Source of the DNA: Pseudomonadota bacterium
GTDB lineage: Bacteria; Pseudomonadota; Gammaproteobacteria; Burkholderiales; Rhodocyclaceae
NCBI GenBank assembly: GCA_018240785.1
Contig: JAFEFC010000036.1
Location: 1-64,000 of the forward strand
Direction of reading: 5' to 3'
Length of the DNA: 64,000 nucleotides
Position numbers and translations under genes: made by a program. Positions 55,081 to 64,000 of the stretch are shown one piece after another. Numbering within the stretch: position 1 is the first letter of the stretch; each line of letters begins with the position of its first letter. The notes under the pieces are model-generated. The model made no database searches. It saw only the letters and a list, made by a program, of their open reading frames with translations, and was not told the origin of the DNA.

Positions 55081-55476
55081 ATGCGGACCCTTCTCATGTC
55101 GTCTGCCGGTTCGTCCGGGCCTGCCTTGCGCCGCCTTCTTTCGCGATCGATGCGTCTTCTCGCTGCCATCCTGGCGGCTTCGTCCCTGTCCGTGATGCTT
55201 TTGGGCAGCGCATTTGCGGGCCTGCCGCGCATGATTCCGCCCGAGGCGAAGAAGGTGAAGATGGTTTTCGCCGGTGACGGCTCGGTGGCGGTGGGCGACA
55301 AGCTGTTCAAGCTCAGCCCGGGGGCGCAGATCCGCGACCCCGAGAACCGCCTGCAACTGCAGGGTGCGGTGCGCGGCGAATACCGCGTGCGGGCGATCGT
55401 CGATGCCAACGGGCAGGTCAGCCGGGTGTGGATCCTCACGCCCGACGAGATCGCCGCGCCCGAACCCAGGCAGTGA
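55081..55476 (+). CDS. Small exported protein upstream of miaB, unknown
   Basis: 131 aa. A signal peptide (MRLLAAILAASSLSVMLLG then SAFA) precedes a mature part of about 85 residues with a beta-rich pattern (VKMVFAGDGSVAVGDKLFKL, VRAIVDANGQVSRVWILTP). I do not recognise a family. ATG 55081 adds 23 residues before the signal peptide; ATG 55150 would place it at the N-terminus and may be the true start. Confidence 0.75.
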   Translation: MRTLLMSSAGSSGPALRRLLSRSMRLLAAILAASSLSVMLLGSAFAGLPRMIPPEAKKVKMVFAGDGSVAVGDKLFKLSPGAQIRDPENRLQLQGAVRGEYRVRAIVDANGQVSRVWILTPDEIAAPEPRQ

Positions 55477-55497
55477 CCCCAGCGTGATTCCCTCCTG

Positions 55498-56850
55498 ATG
55501 AAAAAGCTCTACATCCGCACCTTCGGGTGCCAGATGAACGAGTACGACTCCGACAAGATGGCGGACGTGCTCGGTGCCAATGAAGAACTGGTCAAGACCG
55601 ACAAGCCCGAAGAGGCGGACGTGATCCTGTTCAACACCTGCTCGGTGCGCGAGAAGGCGCAGGAGCGGGTGTTCCACGACCTCGGCCGGGTGAAGCTGCT
55701 GAAGCAGGCCAAGCCCGATCTGATCATCGGTGTCGGCGGTTGCGTGGCGAGCCAGGAAGGCGAGGCGATCGTCAAGCGCGCACCCTATGTGGATGTGGTG
55801 TTCGGCCCGCAGACGCTGCACCGCCTGCCGACGCTGATCGAGGCGCGCAGGAGGACCGGCCGCTCACAGGTGGACATCTCCTTCCCCGAGATCGAGAAGT
55901 TCGATGCCATGCCGCCGGCGCGCGTCGAGGGGGCGAGCGCCTTCGTGTCCATCATGGAAGGCTGCTCGAAGTACTGCACCTTCTGCGTCGTGCCCTACAC
56001 CCGCGGCGAGGAGGTGTCGCGCCCGCTGGAGGACGTGCTGGCCGAGGTGGCCGGCCTGGCGGCGCAAGGCGTGAAGGAAGTGACGCTGCTTGGCCAGAAC
56101 GTGAACGCCTGGCGCGGCGAGCTGACGCGCGAGGACGGGGAACAAGGTGATTTCGCCTTCCTGCTCGAATGCGTCGCCGAGATTCCCGGCATCGAGCGCA
56201 TCCGCTACACCACCTCGCATCCGCGCGAGATGACGCAGCGCCTGATCGACTGCTACGCGAAGCTCCCCAAGCTGGTGTCTCAGCTCCACCTGCCGGTGCA
56301 GTCGGGCTCGGACCGCGTGCTGGCGGCGATGAAGCGCGGCTACTCGGTGCTGGAGTTCAAGTCCGTCGTGCGCAAGCTGCGCGCGGCGCGTCCCGACCTG
56401 TCGCTCACCTCCGACTTCATCGTCGGCTTCCCCGGCGAGACGGCGGAGGATTTCGACAAGACGATGAAACTGATCGACGAGATCGGCTTCGACGGCTCGT
56501 TCAGCTTTGTCTACAGCTCGCGCCCCGGCACGCCGGCGGCCGACCTGGAAGACCCGGTGCCGCAGGACACCAAGCTCGCCTGGCTGGCGCGGCTGCAGAA
56601 GCGTATCGACGAGCAGTACCAGGCCAACAGCGAGGCGATGGTGGGCAGTGTGCAGCGCATCCTGGTGGAAGGCGCGGCGAAAAAGAACGCCGAGGTCGAG
56701 ATGATGGGCCGCACCGACAACAACCGCGTGGTGAACTTCGCCGCCTCGTCGCCCAACCGCGACCGCCTGATCGGCCAGTTCATCGACGTGCGCATCACCG
56801 CCGCGCTGCCGCACAGCCTGCGCGGCGAAATCCTGACCCGGGAATCCTGA
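55498..56850 (+). CDS. miaB: tRNA-2-methylthio-N6-dimethylallyladenosine synthase
   Basis: 450 aa radical-SAM methylthiotransferase that modifies A37 in tRNAs reading U-starting codons. The N-terminal cluster Cys are in [20 protein letters not shown] and GGCVASQEG; the radical SAM motif is [11 protein letters not shown]; a TRAM domain ends the protein. It begins the conserved miaB-phoH-ybeY-corC-lnt block. Confidence 0.98.
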   Translation: MKKLYIRTFGCQMNEYDSDKMADVLGANEELVKTDKPEEADVILFNTCSVREKAQERVFHDLGRVKLLKQAKPDLIIGVGGCVASQEGEAIVKRAPYVDVVFGPQTLHRLPTLIEARRRTGRSQVDISFPEIEKFDAMPPARVEGASAFVSIMEGCSKYCTFCVVPYTRGEEVSRPLEDVLAEVAGLAAQGVKEVTLLGQNVNAWRGELTREDGEQGDFAFLLECVAEIPGIERIRYTTSHPREMTQRLIDCYAKLPKLVSQLHLPVQSGSDRVLAAMKRGYSVLEFKSVVRKLRAARPDLSLTSDFIVGFPGETAEDFDKTMKLIDEIGFDGSFSFVYSSRPGTPAADLEDPVPQDTKLAWLARLQKRIDEQYQANSEAMVGSVQRILVEGAAKKNAEVEMMGRTDNNRVVNFAASSPNRDRLIGQFIDVRITAALPHSLRGEILTRES

Positions 56851-57855
56851 ATGGCGAAGACCCTGGAAGTCTTTTTCGAGCCGGTCGACAACCCTCGACT
56901 GGCCCGGATGTGTGGTGCGCTGGAAGAGAACCTGCGTCAGGTCGAGAACGCCTTCGACATCACCATCAGCCGCCGCGGCGAGCACTTCACGCTGCACGGC
57001 CATCCGTCGCAGGTGCTGCGCGGCGAGATGGCGCTGAAGCATTTCTACGAGCGCGCCGACAAGGATCTGTCGGTGGATGACGTGCAGCTCGCGCTGATCG
57101 AGATCGCCAACAGGGGCAGCGGCGGCGAGGCGGGCGCGCAGCCGGCGCCGGTGTTGCTGACGCGGCGCACCGAGCTGCACGGTCGCACGCCGCGCCAGGT
57201 GGACTACCTGTGCAACATCCAGCAGCACGACATCACCTTCGGCATCGGTCCGGCGGGCACCGGCAAGACCTATCTTGCGGTAGCGAGCGCGGTGGATGCC
57301 TTCGAGCGCGACCTGGTGGAGCGCATCATCCTCACCCGCCCGGCGGTGGAAGCGGGCGAGCGCCTGGGCTTCCTGCCCGGCGACCTGGCGCAGAAGGTCG
57401 ACCCCTACCTGCGCCCGCTGTACGACGCGCTGTACGACCTGATGGGCTTCGACCGTGTGGCCAAGCTGTTCGAGCGCAGCCTGATCGAGATCGCGCCGCT
57501 CGCCTTCATGCGCGGGCGCACGCTGAACAACGCCTTCATCATCCTCGATGAGGCGCAGAACACCACGCCCGAGCAGATGAAGATGTTCCTGACGCGCATC
57601 GGCTTCGGTGCCAAGGCGGTGGTCACCGGCGACCTCACCCAGGTCGATCTGCCGCGCGGCCAGCGCAGCGGCCTGCGCGAGGCGCGCGAGGTGCTGGCGC
57701 AGGTGCGCGGCATCGCGTTTACCGAATTCCAGAAGGAAGACGTGGTGCGCCACCCGCTGGTGGCGCGCATCGTCGAGGCTTACGACAACAAGGCGGCAAG
57801 CGAGGCGAAGACCCGGGCCGCCACCGAGACGCAGGGAGAGCAGGGAAATGCCTAA
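56851..57855 (+). CDS. ybeZ: PhoH-like ATPase
   Basis: 334 aa. The P-loop is [11 protein letters not shown] and the Walker B is [16 protein letters not shown]. YbeZ acts with YbeY in RNA handling. It starts directly after the miaB stop with no gap. Confidence 0.96.
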   Translation: MAKTLEVFFEPVDNPRLARMCGALEENLRQVENAFDITISRRGEHFTLHGHPSQVLRGEMALKHFYERADKDLSVDDVQLALIEIANRGSGGEAGAQPAPVLLTRRTELHGRTPRQVDYLCNIQQHDITFGIGPAGTGKTYLAVASAVDAFERDLVERIILTRPAVEAGERLGFLPGDLAQKVDPYLRPLYDALYDLMGFDRVAKLFERSLIEIAPLAFMRGRTLNNAFIILDEAQNTTPEQMKMFLTRIGFGAKAVVTGDLTQVDLPRGQRSGLREAREVLAQVRGIAFTEFQKEDVVRHPLVARIVEAYDNKAASEAKTRAATETQGEQGNA

Positions 57856-58654
57856 GCAGCACGCGGCACGCAACGGCGGGCCGAAGGTCCTCATCATCGA
57901 TGCCGAAGGCAAGGCGACGCGGGTGAAGGCCGAGCGGCTCGAGATCGAACTCAGCGGCGGCCGTCGCCTGCTGCTGGGCTTCCCCGACCAGGGGTGGGGC
58001 GATCTCGAGATCGAGGCCGAAACCGCCAGCGAGGAAGATACGCCCGTCATCAGCCTGCAACCGGGCGCGTGCAATGTGGTGACCCTGCGCCTGGACGTGC
58101 TGCATGACCTGCTGCCGGTGGGCGACGTGGAACAGCAAGCGGCGGCCGAGCCTGAACCCGAACCGGAGCCGGCGCGCAGCACGCTGCCGCCGGTGCTGAC
58201 CCTGTCGGTGCAACGCGCGGTGGAAGGCGACGACAAGGCCAACGCGCCGAAGAAGAACCACATCCGCCGCTGGGCGCAGGCCGCGCTGCAGGGCGATGCG
58301 GAAGTCAACGTGCGCTTCGTCGGCGAGGAGGAGGGGCGGCGGCTGAACCGGGAGTTCCGTGGCAAGGATTACGCCACCAACGTGCTCACCTTCAGCTACG
58401 GCGAGGACGAGATGCTGGCGGTGGCCGAGTCCGGCGCGCCGCTCACCGGCGACCTGGTGCTGTGCGTGCCGGTGGTGGTGCGCGAGGCGGCCGCGCAGGG
58501 CAAGACGCTGGAAGCGCACTTCGCCCACCTGGTGGTGCACGGCATGCTGCACCTGCAGGGCTACGATCACGTCGAGGATGCCGAGGCCGAGCGGATGGAG
58601 ACTTTGGAGACGCAGATCCTGCGCCGCCTGGGCTATGCTGACCCTTATGCCTGA
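57848..58654 (+). CDS. ybeY: rRNA maturation factor YbeY with N-terminal extension
   Basis: 268 aa, against about 155 for most YbeY proteins. The zinc-binding endoribonuclease core is the C-terminal part, with [14 protein letters not shown] and the [11 protein letters not shown] site. The first 110 or so residues form an extra domain ([21 protein letters not shown] and [15 protein letters not shown]), joined by a Pro/Glu-rich linker. The start overlaps the phoH stop by 8 bp. An internal start near residue 105 cannot be excluded, but the extension is coding in style and keeps frame. Confidence 0.93.
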   Translation: MPKQHAARNGGPKVLIIDAEGKATRVKAERLEIELSGGRRLLLGFPDQGWGDLEIEAETASEEDTPVISLQPGACNVVTLRLDVLHDLLPVGDVEQQAAAEPEPEPEPARSTLPPVLTLSVQRAVEGDDKANAPKKNHIRRWAQAALQGDAEVNVRFVGEEEGRRLNREFRGKDYATNVLTFSYGEDEMLAVAESGAPLTGDLVLCVPVVVREAAAQGKTLEAHFAHLVVHGMLHLQGYDHVEDAEAERMETLETQILRRLGYADPYA

Positions 58655-58698
58655 CGACTTGCGCACGCGCTGACGGCGGCGCGCACCGACACAAGCCG

Positions 58699-59544
58699 AT
58701 GGAACCTTCCCCTACAAGCAAACCGTCCCTGCTCGACCGCCTGTCGGCAATGATTTCCGGTGAGCCGGCGGACCGTGACGACCTGCTCGCGCTGATGCAT
58801 TCGGCGTGCGGGCGCAACCTGATCGACACCGACGCGCTGTCCATCATCGAAGGCGCACTGCAGGTGTCCGACATGCAGGTGCGCGACGTGATGGTGCCGC
58901 GCGCGCAGATGGACGTGGTGCGCATCGGCGACTCGATCGACAAGATCGCGCATTTCGCCATCGACACCGGCCATTCGCGCTTCCCGGTGGTGGGCGAGAG
59001 CAAGGACGACGTGCTCGGCATCTTCCTCGCCAAGGACCTGCTGCCCTATTTCGTCGGCTGCCCGTTCGACCTGCGCGCAGCCCTGCGCCCGGCGGTGTTC
59101 ATCCCCGAGACCAAGCGCCTGAACGTGCTGCTGCGCGAATTCCGCGTCAGCCGCAACCACATGGCCATCGTCGTCGACGAGTACGGCGGCGTCGCCGGCC
59201 TGGTGACGATCGAGGACGTGCTCGAGCAGATCGTCGGTGACATCGAGGACGAATACGACGGCGTCGATCTCGACGACAACATCCGTCTGCTGCAGGGCAG
59301 CCGCTACCGGGTGAAGGGCACGACCGAGCTGGCCGCCTTCAACCAGGCTTTCGCCACCCAGTTGCACAGTGACGACGTCGAGACCCTCGGCGGCTATGTG
59401 ATCCACCATTTCGGCCGCGTGCCGCAGCGCGGCGAATCGCTCCAGATCGAGGGGCTGCGCGTGCGCGTGCTGCGCGCCGACAGCCGCCGCATCCTGGCGC
59501 TGGTGGTCGAGCCCTTGCCGCCGGGCGTCACCCCCGGCAGTTGA
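58699..59544 (+). CDS. corC: CorC/YbeX transporter-associated CBS protein
   Basis: 281 aa. Two CBS domains (around VRDVMVPRAQMD and VVDEYGGVAGLVTIEDVLEQIVGDI) and a CorC/HlyC C-terminal domain (VETLGGYVIHHFGRVP). It takes part in magnesium and cobalt efflux or in ribosome-linked stress with YbeY. The stop overlaps the lnt TTG start. Confidence 0.95.
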   Translation: MEPSPTSKPSLLDRLSAMISGEPADRDDLLALMHSACGRNLIDTDALSIIEGALQVSDMQVRDVMVPRAQMDVVRIGDSIDKIAHFAIDTGHSRFPVVGESKDDVLGIFLAKDLLPYFVGCPFDLRAALRPAVFIPETKRLNVLLREFRVSRNHMAIVVDEYGGVAGLVTIEDVLEQIVGDIEDEYDGVDLDDNIRLLQGSRYRVKGTTELAAFNQAFATQLHSDDVETLGGYVIHHFGRVPQRGESLQIEGLRVRVLRADSRRILALVVEPLPPGVTPGS

Positions 59545-61043
59545 GCGTGCGTTCCCTCCTGCTGGCGCTGCTCGCGGGCGGCGCGTCGGTGTTCGCGTTC
59601 GCCCCCTTCGAGCTTTTTTGGGTGGCCCTGCCGGCGCTGGCGGTGTTCGCCTGGCAGTTGCAGCGTGCGGCGCGCGTGCGCGATGGCTTCCTGCTCGGGC
59701 TGGCCTGGGGTTTCGGCGCGTTTGCGGCGGGCATCTCCTGGCTGTACGTGGCGCTCAACCGCTACGGCGGCATGCCGATGCCGCTGGCGGCGCTGGCGAT
59801 CGCGCTGTTCTGCGCCTATCTGGCCTTGTACCCGGCGCTGGCCGGGGCGCTGTTCGTGCGCCTGCGCAGCGGCGGGGCGTTCGCCCGCGCGGGGCTGTTC
59901 GGCGCGCTGTGGCTGGTGGCCGAATGGCTGCGCGGCGTGGTGTTCACCGGCTTTCCGTGGCTCGCCATCGGCTATACGCAGACGCCGCCCAGTCCGCTGG
60001 CGGGCTTCCTGCCGCTGCTCGGCGTCTACGGCGTGGGCGGGCTGGTGGCCTTCCTCGCTGCCGGGCTGGCGCTGGCGCCGTGGAATCGGCTGCGTGCGGC
60101 CTTGCCGGCGGCGGCGCTGGGCGCGCTGCTGCTCGGCGGCGGCGCGGCGCTGCGCACGGTGGCGTGGACGGCGCCGGTCGGCGCGCCGCTGTCGGTGGCG
60201 CTGGTGCAGACCAATTTCGAGCAGTCGCTGAAGTGGAACCCCGAGCACTTCGTCGATGTGCTGCGCGCCAATGCGCAACTGGTGCGCGACACCGACGCGC
60301 AACTGGTGGTGCTGCCGGAGACCACGCTGCCCACGCTGATGGACCGTCTGCCCGAGGGTTACCTGGAGCTGCTGCGCGGCTTCGTGCGCGAGCACGGCGG
60401 CGACCTGGTGCTGGGTGTGTTCCGCACCGAGCGTGACGATGCGGCTGGCGAGGGCAGCGACGGCCTGCGCATCTACAACGCGGCGATCAGCCTGGGCGAC
60501 GGGCCGATGCAGACCTACGCCAAGCAGCACCTGGTGCCTTTCGGCGAATACTCGCCGCCGCTGTTCGGCTGGTTCTACCGTCTGGTGGATATCCCGATGT
60601 CGGACCAGACGCGCGGCGCGCCGGACCAGCCGCCGATGACGCTCGGTGGCCAGCGCATCGCGCTCAACATCTGCTACGAGGACCTCTTCGGCGCCGAGCT
60701 GGTCCGCGCGCTGCCGCAGGCCACGCTGATGCTGAACATCTCCAATCTTGCCTGGTACGGCGATTCGCTGGCCCAGCCGCAGCACCTGCAGATCGCCCGG
60801 GTGCGCGCGCTCGAGACCGGGCGGCCGATGCTGCGCGCCACCAACACCGGCATGACCGCGGTGGTGCAGCCCGACGGCAGCGTCGCCGCGGTGTTGCCGG
60901 AGTTCGAGCGCGGCGTGCTGCGCGCCGAGGTGCGCGGCTACCAGGGCATGACGCCCTACGCCCACTGGGGCGACCGTGCGGCGCTGGGTATCGCGGCGCT
61001 CGCGCTGGCGGCACTTCTACTGCTGCGGCGACGCGCCGGCTGA
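59541..61043 (+). CDS. lnt: Apolipoprotein N-acyltransferase
   Basis: 500 aa inner-membrane enzyme that adds the third acyl chain to lipoproteins. About 6 or more N-terminal TM helices, then a nitrilase domain with the catalytic Glu (VLPETTLPT), Lys (YAKQHLVPFGEY) and Cys (LNICYEDLFG). TTG 59541 overlaps the corC stop; GTG 59547 is an alternative. Confidence 0.97.
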   Translation: MSVRSLLLALLAGGASVFAFAPFELFWVALPALAVFAWQLQRAARVRDGFLLGLAWGFGAFAAGISWLYVALNRYGGMPMPLAALAIALFCAYLALYPALAGALFVRLRSGGAFARAGLFGALWLVAEWLRGVVFTGFPWLAIGYTQTPPSPLAGFLPLLGVYGVGGLVAFLAAGLALAPWNRLRAALPAAALGALLLGGGAALRTVAWTAPVGAPLSVALVQTNFEQSLKWNPEHFVDVLRANAQLVRDTDAQLVVLPETTLPTLMDRLPEGYLELLRGFVREHGGDLVLGVFRTERDDAAGEGSDGLRIYNAAISLGDGPMQTYAKQHLVPFGEYSPPLFGWFYRLVDIPMSDQTRGAPDQPPMTLGGQRIALNICYEDLFGAELVRALPQATLMLNISNLAWYGDSLAQPQHLQIARVRALETGRPMLRATNTGMTAVVQPDGSVAAVLPEFERGVLRAEVRGYQGMTPYAHWGDRAALGIAALALAALLLLRRRAG

Positions 61044-61177
61044 GGGGCGGGCTCAAGCGCGCTCCTGCAGATGGCGGCGATGGCGGGGAGGTTGTGTAGC
61101 AGCGGGCTCGACCGCGATTGGCTGGGTACGGCGCGCTCCTGATTGAGGTTGTCACGGGGAACCATTTGCGCGAGGGC

Positions 61178-61209
61178 TTGACTTAAACAGTACCAAAATA
61201 GTACTGTTT
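61178..61209 (+). promoter_or_regulatory. suf operon promoter and operator
   Basis: A TTGACT -35 box (61178-61183) overlaps a perfect inverted repeat AAACAGTAC (61185-61193), 7-bp spacer, GTACTGTTT (61201-61209). The expected -10 region falls on the right arm. An Rrf2 regulator gene lies just downstream, so self-repression is likely. Confidence 0.65.
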
Positions 61210-61247
61210 ATCCCGAGCCATCCACAGACGCATTGCAGGAGATCGCC

Positions 61248-61436
61248 ATGGAGCCCGACACGATCCGGCGCTTGCTTGAAACTTCCGCCCGCTACTTCGG
61301 GCTGGACCGCGCGGCGCGCACCGCCGCCGCACTCGACCGCGCGGCCGATGCCGACGACGACACTGCGTCGATCGGCGTGCCGCTCGCCTGCCTGCTGAGC
61401 GCCAGCGGCTGCGTGCGCCCGCACGCGATGGCCTGA
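61248..61436 (+). CDS. 62-aa protein at the head of the suf operon, unknown
   Basis: Begins [19 protein letters not shown], an amphipathic acidic protein with two Cys near the end ([10 protein letters not shown]). AGGAGA lies 5 nt before the ATG, and the next gene starts 2 bp after its stop. No family is recognised. Its place between the operator and the regulator suggests a role in iron-sulfur assembly or as a leader peptide. Confidence 0.6.
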   Translation: MEPDTIRRLLETSARYFGLDRAARTAAALDRAADADDDTASIGVPLACLLSASGCVRPHAMA

Positions 61437-61438
61437 TC

Positions 61439-61929
61439 ATGCTGCGCATCAGCAAGCTCACCGACTACGGCACGCTGGTGCTGACGCACATGGCGAACTT
61501 TCCCGATCGCCTGTTCAGCGCCACCGACCTCGCCGCCACCCTCGGCCTGGGCGCGCCCACCGTCAGCAAGGTGCTGAAGACGCTCGGCCGTCACGACCTC
61601 GTGCGCAGCGTGCGCGGCCTGCACGGCGGCTATGCGCTGGGCCGGCCGGCAGTGCAGATCAGCGTGGCGCAGATCGTCGATGCGCTGGAGGAGCAGCCTT
61701 TCGGTCTCACCGAGTGCAGCGCCAGCGCCGGCTCCTGCGATTTCGAGCACGACTGCCGCATCCGCGCCAACTGGCAGCGCATCAATGGCGTGGTGCGGCG
61801 TGCGCTCGAGGACGTGAGCCTCGCCGACATGGTGAGCCCGCTGCCCATGGTGGCGGGCAGCGATGCGCGCCCGATGACCGGCCCCCAATCCATCAAGGGG
61901 CGCGTTGCGCCCGACCAGGAGCCAGCACG

Positions 61930-61933
<4 letters not shown>
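61439..61933 (+). CDS. Rrf2-family SUF system regulator
   Basis: 164 aa. Winged helix ([26 protein letters not shown]), then three Cys in [16 protein letters not shown] for an iron-sulfur cluster. It matches the SUF-associated Rrf2 group, which senses cluster demand. Its stop overlaps the sufB start. Confidence 0.93.
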
Positions 61934-63378
<1,445 letters not shown>

Positions 63379-63413
63379 AGCTGGCTCAAGGTAAACAGGA
63401 CAGGGAAAACATC

Positions 63414-64000
<587 letters not shown>

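Overview
The window is 64 kb of GC-rich chromosomal DNA, densely packed with genes, from what looks like a betaproteobacterium. The gene set (rnfABCDGEH with rseC, the miaB-phoH-ybeY-corC-lnt block, suf genes behind an Rrf2 regulator, sdaA-sstT-kbl-tdh, pxpBCA) suggests the Rhodocyclales (Thauera/Azoarcus type). That placement is inference from gene content and codon bias, not from a marker gene. There is no rRNA operon, CRISPR array or intact insertion sequence. I see one tRNA gene.

Layout. 0.2-6.7 kb: a haem-PAS-GGDEF sensor, an ABC exporter, a strong candidate small RNA on the minus strand (about 3909-3972), a histidine phosphatase, and a lipoprotein gene coupled to a four-TM TIR-domain protein. 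6.7-8.6 kb: a class III CoA-transferase and peptide deformylase. 8.7-16.1 kb: a catabolic cluster with a hydantoinase-type amidohydrolase, two paralogous GntR regulators placed tail to tail, an MFS carrier, an arylmalonate-decarboxylase-like protein, a hydantoin-racemase-fold protein without the usual cysteines, and an FAH-family hydrolase. The same 12-bp palindrome sits in both divergent promoter regions. 16.2-23.2 kb: a zincin, then a serine/threonine operon (sdaA-sstT-kbl-tdh) facing a GcvA-like LysR regulator. 23.2-23.5 kb: a deletion scar joining the tail of a TRAP permease gene to the tail of a marR gene. 23.5-29.2 kb: 5-oxoprolinase pxpBCA, an SDR lacking its catalytic Tyr, small membrane proteins and an AarF/UbiB kinase. 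29.3-35.2 kb: the Rnf electron-transport operon on the minus strand with rseC upstream.

35.5-43.5 kb: single genes (VOC protein, nitronate monooxygenase family, sirtuin, HMCES-type protein, methyltransferase, P450), then a two-component system divergent from an operon. 43.6-52.0 kb: that operon encodes a heavy-metal type RND tripartite pump (TolC-like, adaptor, CzcA-like) and continues into an alpha/beta hydrolase with a Cys nucleophile, a free acyl carrier protein, a ketosynthase and a DUF2147 lipoprotein. This looks like a small acyl-modification pathway attached to an efflux pump and is the most unusual arrangement in the window. 52.4-55.0 kb: an aldo-keto reductase, an HNH protein, then decayed accessory DNA (C-terminal relics of a PIN nuclease and a DUF499-type ATPase) next to the 3' end of a tRNA-Met gene. 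55.1-61.0 kb: conserved RNA and envelope housekeeping genes (miaB, phoH, ybeY with an extra N-terminal domain, corC, lnt). 61.2-64.0 kb: the start of the suf operon (62-aa ORF, Rrf2 regulator, sufB, sufC cut by the window edge) behind a perfect 9-bp inverted repeat.
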